Shown: positions 10,917-23,000 of the stretch, in pieces
Layout of the letters: each line of letters begins with the position of its first letter
How positions within the stretch are numbered: position 1 is the first letter of the stretch
Assembly: GCF_040183065.1 (NCBI RefSeq)
Contig: NC_091120.1
Coordinates: 176,347,988 to 176,411,987, forward strand
Direction: 5' to 3'
DNA length: 64,000 bases
DNA from: Periplaneta americana
Taxonomy: Eukaryota > Arthropoda > Insecta > Blattodea > Blattidae
Translations under genes and position numbers: made by a program
The notes under the pieces: generated by a model
Databases searched by the model: none
Seen by the model: only the letters and a program-made list of their open reading frames with translations
What the model was told of the DNA's origin: nothing

Positions 10917-11644
10917 ATAGCATATAATGATATCTTTCATTCTGCGTCTAATGCAGTAGTTAGTTTTCCAACATCTCAACAGATGACAGAAGTATGCAGA
11001 TTTTACTTTCCTGGTAACTATACAAACTGTTGCATGTATAAATGTTTACCTACCTAATAACTTGAAAACACTAAAACGTCATTTACCATGTTTCACGCCC
11101 GAGCCTGTAATTTTACAAGGATTGTGAATATGATTAGGTGTGAAATAAATTTAATGCAATTTATGTGTTATATATTAATGATTATCAGGCAGCGGATTTT
11201 TGGTCCCGATACTGTACGTCAGTTGCAGGGAAGTCATTGAACTCACTGCTGCACTTCCTCCTTATGCCTTGTGTCTTGTCTCTGTGTAGGGACTGAAAAT
11301 CCGCTGGCTGATTATTACTGTATTTTTTTTTTCTTTTCTTTATTGAATATATACCATATAACGTACCTGTACATGTATTTACAATGAAATTACTGTATTT
11401 AATCTTAATTATCCATTGTTAATTGGCGTTAGAATAATGTGATGTAACTCATTGCCATTGCTAAACAACTGACGTCAGATGTTGACATTTTCGTGACATT
11501 TTAATTTGATACTCGTGCATAAACGTTTTATGTTCAAAGTAACGTATATTACTATGACGTCAGAAGGACGTATTAAGTAAATAATGATAAACACACATGA
11601 CATTACGGGAATATTTCTCAGAAATGAATTTTAAAAAAGTAATA
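10917..11644. other. intergenic, no gene seen
   Basis: AT-rich sequence without a recognised repeat boundary or coding frame. GCAGCGGATTTTTGGTCCC near 11192 faces GGGACTGAAAATCCGCTGGC near 11290 as an imperfect inverted repeat about 115 bp across. Confidence 0.35.
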
Positions 11645-13410
11645 CAGTAGAGTTCCGATTATCCGGACTATACGTGTCGAGGGCAATCCGGATAAGCAAA
11701 CATACGGATAATATGGAGAATGAGAGCGCTATGTGCTTTTTAATCCTGTAATCTTAAAGGGACAGAGGCCGGAATCATTAATGTTAAAGACGCTACTTGT
11801 ACAGCAGTGGCAAAAAAAAATGGCCGACCCTTGTAGCTGATACAAAAGAATCCTGTGCTGTGTATTGTGTCAAACTGTGGTAATTTCAATATGGGTATTG
11901 ACGCCAGAGGTATGTACTGCTATTTAATGTAAAAATACGCAGTTATCTTTGCCGAATAGAGGTAGAAATGTAATATTGATGCCAGATGAAAATAAAACTC
12001 TCAAAGTTTTTTCGTCTGTAAGTTGAGGCAATGAAGGAAACAAAAGATGGTAAGAATCGAACAAATGCAATAAATTTCATTGTTACAATTATTTACACAA
12101 GATGGATGTGTTTTGTGACTAGCAAAATTTGAATCTGTAACTCTGAAATCAGCTACAAGGGTCGGTCCGGTTTTTTTTGCCATACGTCATAATAAACGAC
12201 TTTTTATTCATAATACACTGCAGTATGTAAATGATTTAAAAAACTTTGTTGTTCAGTACTGTATATACGAACACTACTGTAATTACAAAAAGCGATCCGG
12301 ATGGGCAGGGCATAGTTGCGCCCCACGGTCAGATAAGATGCAGGAGATAAAAAAGGGTCCCTGTTTTGTGGGCATAGTTGCATCAGGTATAGAAAAGGGC
12401 ATGGCATAGTTGCGCCCCGATGAAATAGGTAGAGAAAAAGACACTACGGAAACTCGAGCCTCGTCATCAACCAACCTTATTGATTTCTTATTCGATTTAA
12501 TATTCATTACCGATACCGTTAAAATGAACACCATGAAGTTGGCAGTACTTTATTAACTGTTTTTCTATTGTTTATCCAGTGATTATCGATAGCATACCGT
12601 TAAAATGAACACCATGAAGTTGGCAGTACTTTATTAACTGTTTTTCTATTGTTTATCCAGTGATTATCGATAGCATACCGTTAAAATGAACACCATGAAG
12701 TTGGCAGTACTTTATTAACTGTTTTTCTATTGTTTATCCAGTGATTATCGATAGCATACCGTTAAAATGAACACCATGAAGTTGGCAGTACTTTATTAAC
12801 TGTTTTTCTATTGTTTATCCAGTGATTATCGATAGCATACCGTTAAAATGAACACCATGAAGTTGGCAGTACTTTATTAACTGACATATTCAAATGAGTG
12901 AGTCGTTTGAATATGGGGCCTTAGCAGTCTTTGACATTTTGTTAGTGATTTTCACACAGTCTGTGGCGTATAGTGAGGTTAATTTAAAATGAATGTTAAG
13001 TTTAGTGAAAAGGGTAAAGAGTTAATAATTCACAATGGTTCTAAGTTTCAATTTTCGAAATCCTGTACCGCAGGGTTAAGATATCAATGTACAAACAAAT
13101 AATGCAGTTCATTTATTGTGTGTGATCGGTAAGAAAGTGTTATTTTAAATAGCAAAATTGATCATATGCTAGGCCTACCTGATTTCAATGCAGCTATCAC
13201 TGTAATATTTTTAGGTAATTTATTTATTTTATGACAGTCACTTTCGTGTGTACTATGCCCATCGGGGCGCAACTATGCTATGTCCATTCTGCTACCTGAT
13301 TTCTTCGGGGCGCAACTATGCCATGTCCCTCCTGCTACCTGATTTCTTCGGGGCGCAATTATGCCATACCGATCCGGATAACATGGGAGGCCGGATAATC
13401 GGGACTCATG
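11645..13410. mobile_element. Tigger-like element, about 1.77 kb
   Basis: The left end CAGTAGAGTTCCGATTATCC after TA (11643-11644) mirrors the right end CCGGATAATCGGGACTC at about 13391-13407, followed by TA at 13411-13412 after a 2-bp loss. 'CAGTA...GATTATCCGG' is a classic Tigger terminus. Inner inverted segments built on GGGGCGCAACTATGCCAT occur at about 12300-12415 (complement) and 13255-13370 (direct, repeated about three times). The element also contains an 81-bp tandem array. No transposase frame survives. Confidence 0.7.
12516..12883. repeat. 81-bp tandem repeat, about 4.5 near-identical copies
   Basis: CCGTTAAAATGAACACCATG starts at 12516, 12597, 12678, 12759 and 12840, an exact 81-bp step, with copies identical as far as I can read. 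Near-perfect identity inside an otherwise decayed Tigger-like element implies recent expansion. Confidence 0.9.
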
Positions 13411-13658
13411 TATATCTATTGACTTTCGGTTTAATTAAATGTGTAAGTCGAGAGATTTTATTGCCGGAAACTAACGCTCTGAATCAGGCTATTATTTGTC
13501 CATTTCACTTTACGAACTGCGCCGTATTAAACTGAGCCTGTTTTCAGGCGGACATCCATTATTTTGACATGTAATGTACTATGCATGCTGCAGATATTGA
13601 ACGCTTACTTCCGTATTACTTTTCATAGCAATGAGCATACTATCAAGAATTACATCAA

Positions 13659-13664
13659 TTTATT
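13659..13664 (-). terminator. candidate lipase poly(A) signal
   Basis: AATAAA on the minus strand lies about 190 nt past the lipase stop codon. It is the first canonical hexamer I find downstream; cleavage is not otherwise supported. Confidence 0.35.
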
Positions 13665-13851
13665 ATTTTCGTTTGGCTGTTATTATAGTACCAATAACAA
13701 CAATAATAGTGAATTACTGATCATAATAAAAATTCTTGGATTGTAATTTCCATTTAGATATAAAATGTACATAAGTAAATATTTTGTACTTTTGCAGTAT
13801 TATTCTATCTCGTCCTTGTCTGTCTCCATTTCGTCACACTTGAGTCATCTG

Positions 13852-14001
13852 TCAGTATTTGCTCATGAGACTCAAAACGTGCTCATACACAAGCTGAGGA
13901 CTGTCGATGGCCCACAAGTAGTCGAGGTGGTTGAAGGCAGGCAGAGCGACTTTGTGCATGGCGATACAGTTAGGCAACTTGCTGTGCAGCTCTTCGACGT
14001 C
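13852..14001 (-). CDS. lipase exon 8 (C-terminus and stop)
   Basis: Encodes residues 354-402, from DVEELHSKLPN to LMSKY followed by TGA at 13852-13854. It contains FNHLDYLWAID with the catalytic histidine (residue 378). The acceptor TTGCAG lies at 14002-14007. D-V-E-E-L-H after the acid residue and F-N-H-L-D are family hallmarks. Confidence 0.93.
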   Translation of the reverse strand, partial: DVEELHSKLPNCIAMHKVALPAFNHLDYLWAIDSPQLVYEHVLSLMSKY

Positions 14002-17000
14002 CTGCAACAAAGAATATTGCAGTAGAACAAGGGCTCCAACCTATTTCAATGAAGTACCACTGTTTTTAATTTAGGACATTATACCGTCTATGTATCATTC
14101 AACTAATTAATTCTGGTAAAACATGATATCTGTCACTATTGACTCGTAGTACCCCAGATCACATATAACAGATTGCTCAGTCTTATAGGTTTTGACGGCA
14201 ACAACTTTTATCAGTTTGACTATGCTGCCATCTAGCTACTGCATAAGTCTCATTTGAATTGTACGGAGCAACTGTACTTCCATCTAGCGGTCGTTTCCAA
14301 CCGACGGCGGCGATCCTGATGGTAGTTCCCTTCCACATGTCACCGTAGGTTCGTTCCAACAACAGTCAGGAATCGTCCTTAACTATCGTGAGCATGCGCA
14401 GTACAGAAAAAGCGTTCCAACACAATCCGAACCAGTCCTGAACCGGAAACATGTACTGCAGTCTGGCGTTCCAACAAGCTTTTGGCACGGGTTCGGAACG
14501 GTCAGAAGTAGTCCGTGGATTGAGGCATGTACGGAAGAGTACGCGAGACGCGCATGCGCATAAGCTCACCAGCGTCTCCTGGATACTGAAGAAAGACATG
14601 ATCGACTGTTCACATCAATGAGGTTAAAGATGAAAAGTGACAGTACAGACGAATAATAAAACTAGAGATTTAATTTAAATTTTCGCCAAAAAGAAAGGGA
14701 ATGGAAATTATTTGGGTATTGAAATAGTTAATTACAATTTCAACATGCAGCTTTGATTAAAGGTATAATAAAGTACATAAATTCATAATTAAAAAAGAAC
14801 TAATTTTTAGATGAGAATTCCCCAGTACACGACACAGAATTAGCGGAATTCTTGCCTTCCATATTTTTTGTCATCTTTTTATCAGGGGCGGCCCGTCCCT
14901 ATGTGTTACAGTGCTACAGCACAGTGATAATTTTTGCTCAAATAATGCATTTGTAATACCATAGTATCTGATCTGTCATTTAACAATTTCCCGTGGTTAT
15001 ATTCATGACGCATTATCGAGTGTATAGTCTTCGCTCTTCGCTCTTTGGTGCCTCAGGGGGTTCGTTGTGCTATTCTGAAGTTCATATGAGAATGTAAACA
15101 TTTATACGCATGTGCGAAGCTGAAATCACTGCTCTGATTGGTTATTTTTACGCGGGAAAGTGCTGTAGTCAGCTTCAGCACAACACAGCTTGGAGATTGC
15201 AAAAGTAAAGCGTAACGAAAGAATGCTTGTTTGTGGAAGAACTCGGAACTATTTACAATGTATTTGGAATTCAAATATCAGACTGCTGCTGCCATCTACC
15301 TGTAGGGCTACGAGGTATCTCCTGAATCAGCTAGCAAGCGACGGAAAATGGAATCCCAGAAAATTGAAGCCAAGGAAGTATGTGACTGTATAATTCAGGA
15401 AGCTACTCACCATTTCCAGTCTGTAAGCTAGGCTACCTAGACGCAACAAAATTGTTAAACAGCAAAATTTTTTAGAATTTTTCGTATAATTTTCGCGAAC
15501 GCGAACTTGAAGTTGCTGTCAACAGCTATACTATACTGAAAAAAAAGAGTGTTAAAGACACAACTTGGAGTTCTATACGGAAAACCCGACTTCCAAAATA
15601 TAGAGGTCTGTTCAATTGTTACAATACATAGTCTCCAACAATTTACAGGATCCATTCCGTGAAGTACCGAAGTTGTTAAATATTTTGGTTACAACACCAA
15701 TGGCCACTGCTGAGCCAGAAAGATGTTTTTCTTGCTTGAAACGCATAAAAACGGTTTTTAAGGAACACTATGTCCCAGGATCGTCTCATTGCTCTTGCAA
15801 TACTGTCAATAGAAAAAAAATATGATGTCCAAGATGGAGGGGTTTACACCAGGGTAATTGACAAGTTCTACAGTAGGAAGGAACGTCGTATGGACTTCAT
15901 ACTAGGCGAGTCTCAAATTAAGATAAATACATATAAGTGTATACAGTAGGTCGATATAGAGATGGTAGCACACTCATTATTTTGACCACCAGCCGCTACT
16001 GCTTTTTATAGAAAATGATCGAAATTCTTTTTTCTACAACTAGAATTAGTTGCGAAACGATAATAATTAAGTATCCCATTCTTAGGAAAGATGATCACAG
16101 TTACAGCATCTCTGGATTTAGTACATAACGATCCGCGAAAGCGTTCCAACAGCGTCCAGTCAGTTTCAATCCCATAGCAGAAGCTTAACTAGCGCATGCG
16201 CATAAGATGGTACAGGAACCGTACACGAATTCGTCCATGAACCGCTTGTTGGAACGAACCTCATTTTTAACATTGAGCTAGCCAACCTGTTATATAATAT
16301 GTGATCAGGGGTAGCACTCGATGATCTGTCACTATTCACTCGTAGAAGTCGACGGCGTCTCGTCATTGTTGATTTGTAGAGGTCGGTGACGTCACATCAC
16401 TTGGCTATTAGTAGTCGGTGATATCTGTCATTCAGCGTATTCCGAATCTCACCGGACCGGTGGACATCAATGACGTCACGCTGCAGCGAAATAGGAACAA
16501 AACTGCTGGAAGGTTTAATGGTTATCATGGCGGCTGTACAAGTTGTTGTATGTGCTATGCTAGCAAGATTTTGCGAAATTTTCATAATATCATCTCGTTC
16601 AAAGAAAAGAGAGCATAAACAATTTATCTCTTGAACCAGTAGTAATAACTGGTTCGTTGACATGTTCGCTCATCAGCCATTAGCATATTGTTTTTACGTT
16701 GTGCTCATTACAAACAATACAGCAGAACACACCGCCATGACACAACAGTGCACGATGTCATTCGTCTGCTAATTCCCGCCCTATACAAGAACCAATCAGA
16801 TTCACTGATGGCGGTTGATGGATTACTACCACTACCTCTGCGAGCTGATGGAACGATGCGACCAGTGTTGCCAATATAGCTGTTTTCCGCTAGATCTGGC
16901 GTTTTTCTGTGTTAGTTTAGCGGGTAAAATTGATTAAATTTGTATTGGTGATATAGGGAATTAGCGGGCATTTGTAACACTCACAGTGGCAAAATAATTT

Positions 17001-20000
17001 CATTCTACATTGACAGTATAGCAATTTAGCGGTCTCTTAGCGGCTTTTTAAAAATCGAGTTGGCAACACTGGGTGCGACACCAGGGGAGCGTGAGTGACA
17101 TCGTTGAAATTTGGAACACCGTGATGCCATCAGATTCATCGCGTTGAGATTCGGAATACGCTCATTGTTGGCTTGTAGTAGTCGATGGCACCTCGTCACT
17201 GTTGGCTCGTATAGGTCGGTGACGTCACGTCACTGTTGGCTATTAGTAGTTGGTGATGTCTGTCATTGTTGGCTTGTAATAGTCGATGGCGCCTCGTCAC
17301 TGTTGGCTCGTATAGGTCGGTGACGTCACGTCACTGTTGGCTATTAGTAGTCGGTGATGTCTGTCATTGTTGGCTTGTAGTAGTCGATGGCGCCTCGTCA
17401 CTGTTGGCTCGTATAGGTCGGTGACGTCACGTCACTGTTGGCTATTAGTAGTCGGTGATGTCTGTCATTGTTGGCTTGTAGTAGTCGATGGCGCCTCGTC
17501 ACTGTTGGCTCGTATAGGTCGGTGACGTCACGTCACTGTTGGCTATTAGTAGTCGGTGATGTCTGTCATTGTTGGCTTGTAGTAGTCGATGGCGCCTCGT
17601 CACTGTTGGCTCGTATAGGCCGGTGACGTCACGTCACTGTTGGCTATTAGTAGTCGGTGATGTCTGTCATTGTTGGCTTGTAGTAGTCGATGGCGCCTCG
17701 TCACTGTTGGCTCGTATAGGCCGGTGACGTCACGTCACTGTTGGCTATTAGTAGTCGGTGATGTCTGTCATTGTTGGCTTGTAGTAGTCGATGGCGCCTC
17801 GTCACTGTTGGCTCGTATAGGCCGGTGACGTCACGTCACTGTTGGCTATTAGTAGTCGGTGATGTCTGTCATTGTTGGCTTGTAGTAGTCGATGGCGCCT
17901 CGTCACTGTTGGCTCGTATAGGTCGGTGACGTCACGTCACTGTTGGCTATTAGTAGTCGGTGATGTCTGTCATTGTTGGCTTGTAGTAGTTGATGGCGCC
18001 TCGTCACTGTTGGCTCGTAGAGGTCGGTGACGTCAAGTCACTGTTGGCTATTAGTAGTCGGTGATGTCTGTCATTGTTGGCTTGTAGTAGTTGATGGCGC
18101 CTCGTCACTGTTGGCTCGTAGAGGTCGGTGACGTCACGTCACTGTTGGCTATTAGTAGTCGGTGATGTCTGTCATTGTTGGCTTGTAGTAGTCGATGGCG
18201 CCTCGTCACTGTTGGCTCGTATAGGTCGGTGACGTCACGTCACTGTTGGCTATTAGTAGTCGGTGATGTCTGTCATTGTTGGCTTGTAGTAGTTGATGGC
18301 GCCTCGTCACTGTTGGCTCGTAGAGGTCGGTGACGTCAAGTCACTGTTGGCTATTAGTAGTCGGTGATGTCTGTCATTGTTGGCTTGTAGTAGTTGATGG
18401 CGCCTCGTCACTGTTGGCTCGTAGAGGTCGGTGACGTCACGTCACGTCACTTGACTATTAGCAGTCAGTGATGTCTGTCATTGTTGGCTCGTAGAAGTCG
18501 ATGGCGTCTCGACACTGTTGCCTTGTATTAGTCGATGGCGTCTCGTCATTGTTGCCTTGTAGTGGTCGATGGCGTCTCGTCATTGTTGCATTGTAGTGGT
18601 CGATGGCGTCTCGTCATTGTTGCCTTGTAGTGGTCGATGGCATCTCGACACTGTTGCCTTGCCTTGTATTAGTCGATGGCGTCTCGTCATTGTTGCCTTG
18701 TAGTGGTCGATGGCGTCTCGTCATTGTTGCATTGTAGTGGTCGATGACGTCTCGTCATTGTTGCATTGTAGTGGTCGATGGCGTCTCGTCATTGTTGCAT
18801 TGTAGTGGTCGATGGCGTCTCGTCATTATTGCATTGTAGTGGTCGATGGCGTCTCGTCATTGTTGCATTGTAGTGGTCGATGACGTCTCGTCATTGTTGC
18901 ATTGTAATGGTCGATGGCGTCTCGTCACTGTTGCCTTGTCTCGTCATTGTTGCCTTGTCTCGTCACTGTTCGCTCGCATTGGTCGATTATTTCCCTTCAC
19001 TGTTGACTCGTAGTGTCAAAGCCTCCTTCAGTTACAAGCCGGAGCATGGGTAGGTTTGGCAACGCTGAATGGAGGCGAAATAAAGGCATGACGTTTGACG
19101 TTTTAGTGTTTTGATTTCGTTGTCACATGTACATTTTCGACATTAATTGATACAAAACTAAGTGAATATGATCAAGATTCAGTGTATTGATGTACGTAAT
19201 TTATTACGGAATCCGAAATGGTATTTTATTTGAATTTCAGAATACCGCCTAAGTACTTGCATACAGCCACTTATAACTTCAAAAAAATTAAAACCATACG
19301 TGTTTTCAATTGATGGTACTAGGAAAAATAAATACTTAAAAAAATGTAATTTCTACCAAAAATAAATAAAATAACGACGTACTTTCGCAATACCCTATTC
19401 AAATAAATTAACCATTATGTGGCTATTAAATTGACAATGTTTTGTCAGTTTATGTTGTTTCACTTCTGACGTGAAAGGTCTAGAATATCATATAGACCTA
19501 CATTTTAATTCCATGTGATCTGTCGTGCGTTTCAATAAATATTTCCGATACCCTGGAAGCCAGTTTTAGTTTGAACCTCGCCAGTCATCATAACAATAAT
19601 GTTATCCTGCATTTTTTTAAATATAATTTTAAATAGGCCAAGGCCAAGTATAAAGATCTATGAAAAAAATGAAGAAAAATACCTTCAACATACGTACCAA
19701 TACACATCATTATCTATTAAGTATGTGCCAATTAGCGTAAACTTAGTGAACTTTAAATCCTGTAAATACGAAGTGAAAAGAAACGTGTTTATAACTAATT
19801 TATTACAAAAGGAATAATATTAATAAATAAACCTTGAAAACCAACAAAGTGAGTGCATGCATCTACAAATTATAGATAGTTCTGACGTATAGCAGGCATT
19901 CCGAATCTTTAAAACTGCAACTTATTTTATGGGATCACAAAACAGCTGTTTACAATGAACTTGAAAATCAACGGCGTAACTTCATTGATATAGCAGGCGA

Positions 20001-23000
20001 GACCCAACAATTTGGCTAGAATTCTGATACATCACAAACCACAAATAAGACTATAAAAATGTAGTTAATACAATATTTAATATTTACTTTGTCTTCACTA
20101 ACCGTAAAAATTTCCAAAGACTGCAACCATTTTTTTTTTTTCATTTATTGTCTTGTTTTTATCGCCAACACGCACATAGTTTATAATACATCAAGAATGA
20201 ACGTTTGGTACGACCGCGAACATAATTCCATTGACACACACTTATATTGTAACATTAATTTACATTGAAAATCGGCATTAGCACAAACACGTGTACTGTA
20301 TGGTCGGCATCCGGCTGACAGTTAATTACAGTGTTGCCGACGTATGGCTCCGACTTGTAACTGAAGAAGGCTCTGGTAGTGGTCATGACGTCTCGTGATT
20401 TTTGGTTCGCTGTGGCCGTTGCGGAACGAATCCTTCACATATGGTAGCGGCGTTACGTATGAATCAGCCGCCATGAGTGCGGTTAGGAGTCTAGCCTTGG
20501 CTGGTTCACTCTGTATGACCTTGGTGTGTTTAAGGGCCGAATTCATAGTCAACACTTATCGTAAGGAAACACTTAAGCATTTGCTTATAATAATTTCCAA
20601 TTCATAAATCCCACTAAAGTGAACACTTATTCAAATAAGGTAGCTTGTCAGCTTACTCAAGTGTTTCTTCATATGCATTGTAATCAGCTGATTCAGTATA
20701 CAATAGATGATGATTATGATTTAATTTAATTTATTGAGTTCTGTAATTGAAATGAAAATGAGTTTCGGCAAGCAAAAGATATATCAGAGATATGGAAAAC
20801 CCTTTAGAGATGTATAATGATCAACAATTTAAGAGGAGATACCGTTTCGACAAGAACACTGTTGTGAATATTCTGGTGTCTCTCATTTCAATTCACAATA
20901 CAACCATGAGGCTTACCGATTTCGCCACTGCTGAAAGTACTGGTTGCTTTGAGATTTTATAATACAGCAGCATTTCAGGTAGATTTAAGCGGCATTTTTT
21001 TTCGAAAAGTATTCACGTCCCAACAAAGTGTCATTTGCGTTTTTGTTTGTTCTACCCAAGGAAAAAGCTGCTAAAATTTGCGTAATTATATCACTTCTAC
21101 TTTGTTTAGGATATAAATAACTGAAAAATAAATTTAAATGATTTACTTACAGGAATATTTCCGGAGTTTGCATTAAACTCAACTGCAATTTAATTCCATG
21201 TCAATTCCTTCTTTGGAGAGAATAATTATCAATTTTTTTTTTTTTACTTTCGACGATATCTCCATATTTCATAACTAGTTATCTTAGCTCACTTCTTTCT
21301 TTTCTGTAAAATGCTTTCTGGACCTCTTGTATAATTTTTAGCGCTGTAATATTACTTCTTTATTTGTGTATGACAATAATGCCGATTTAACAATTTGAAG
21401 GCGCTGGAAAACAATTGAATGTAGGAAAGCGCTCACGTCTAGCCATGTTGCCATATTTCTTTCGATGTCAAGGGAATGCTCAGGGCATATGAATGAGTAG
21501 CGTCTCTGCAATACGATCTGAAATAAGTGCTAAGGAAACGCTCATTACTTAAGTGTTTCCTCATTTTATAAGTGACGACTATGAATTCGACCCTAAATGT
21601 ACCATTCAGATGTCTTTGATTCAGACTGTGAATTGTAGGCCTACGGGTACACGGATTTAATTGAGCTATCTTCCCTTTTAAGCCTGCCACGAAAAGGAAT
21701 GCATATTTTGAGATAATACTCACCACGACAGCTGCCAGCCAGTCGTTGTCGCTGTAGTGCAGAGCCACGGGGGCCGTCACCTTGCTCAGATCGTAGTCCG
21801 GAGGAGTGCCCCATCCGTACTTCAAGAGGTTCTGGAAGAACCCGTAGTCGTACTGCCTGAACTTGGCTGCAACAGTGAGCTCTGTTAGTCGCTCAACTAC
21901 TTCAATTTAAGTAATGTAAAACAATATTCAATGTGTCAATCATATGACTTATTACTACTATTAGTCGCTCAACTACTTCAATTTAAGTAATGTAAAACAA
22001 TATTCAATGTGTCAATCACATGACTTATTACTGTTTGTAGTTTATTAACACTTGTTAACACATGTTAATGTAAAAGAACATGGTCATAGGAAGAAAAATA
22101 TAGAAGACAAACGTGCGAATTCTAAATGAGGCAGTAGAGCAAGTGGACAGCTACAAATACTTGGGGTGTACTATAAGCAGTAACATGAGCTGCTGCCAGG
22201 AAGTCAAAAGGAGAATAGCAATGGCAAAGGAAGCTTTTAATAGAAAAAGGAGCATCTTCTGCGGACCTCTGGAAAAAGAAGTAGTGAAATGCTTTGTATG
22301 GAGTGTGGCATTGTATGGGGCAGAAACATGGACATTACGACGAAGTGAAGAGAAGCGAATAGAAGCGTTTGAAATGTAGATATTGAGAAGAATGGAGCGT
22401 GTGAAGTGGACAGACAGGATAAGAAATGAAGCTGCGTTGGAAAGAGTGGTTGAAGAAAGAATGGTGCTGAAACTGATCAGGAAGAGGAAAAGGAATTGGT
22501 TGGGTCACTGGCTGAGAAGAAACTGCCTTCTGAAGGATGTACTGGAAGGAATGGTGAACGGGAGAAGAGTTCGGGGTAGAAAAAGATATGAAATGATAGA
22601 AAACATTAAGACATATGGATCATATGAGGAAACAAAGAGGAAGGCAGAAAATAGGAAAGACTGGAGAAAAGTGGGTTTGCAGTGAAAGACCTGCCCTTGG
22701 GCAGAACATGAATGAATGAATAAACCTGTTCTCCCTTTTTTGGCATCATCAGATACATTTATGTTTTGCAATATCTAATTGTGTGAATTACATTGTTAAG
22801 TTTGTGTTCTTTCATTCAATAGTAATTCATAAATATTTTAACTCATGAGCTTTATGTACCTACATGCACCTTAAAGTTAAAAAAAAGTACTCATATTCTT
22901 ATTCGTCTTGTTTATACATATTTTTATTCCTGAGTTTCCTGAGAGCCGTCAGATATCCATAAAAATAAAATATGGCTTTATCTATCAAGCAGCAGTTGCT

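Larger units (their letters stand above)
14348..16260. mobile_element. TIR element with GTTCCAAC subterminal repeats
   Basis: GGTTCGTTCCAACAA at 14348-14362 and its exact complement at 16246-16260. The core GCGTTCCAACA recurs subterminally on the left near 14412 and 14465 and on the right near 16141. It sits inside MITE family A and is itself interrupted by a hAT element. No clear TSD and no own transposase; family unknown. Confidence 0.7.
14156..16310 (+). mobile_element. MITE family A, split by a nested insertion
   Basis: The left part from about 14156 (CCCAGATCACATATAACAG) to 14346 and the right part 16262-16310 (TTATATAATATGTGATCAGG) together match the intact copy at 31576-31831. Flanks are TAGTAC on the left and TAGCAC on the right, a 6-bp duplication with one mismatch, consistent with TAGAAT around copy 1. 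The intervening 1.9 kb is the 14348-16260 element. Confidence 0.75.
14002..21723 (-). other. lipase intron 7 (7.7 kb), repeat-filled
   Basis: Donor GTGAGT, acceptor TTGCAG. It contains MITE family A split by two nested elements, a TIR element in a satellite, the 101-bp and 34-bp satellites, a long inverted repeat and a Harbinger relic. No additional coding exon is needed, since exons 7 and 8 join in frame. Confidence 0.85.

Noticed and set aside
17161-18990. CRISPR-like regular repeats
   Set aside because: Units are contiguous and near-identical with no unique spacers, in a eukaryotic intron; it is a satellite.
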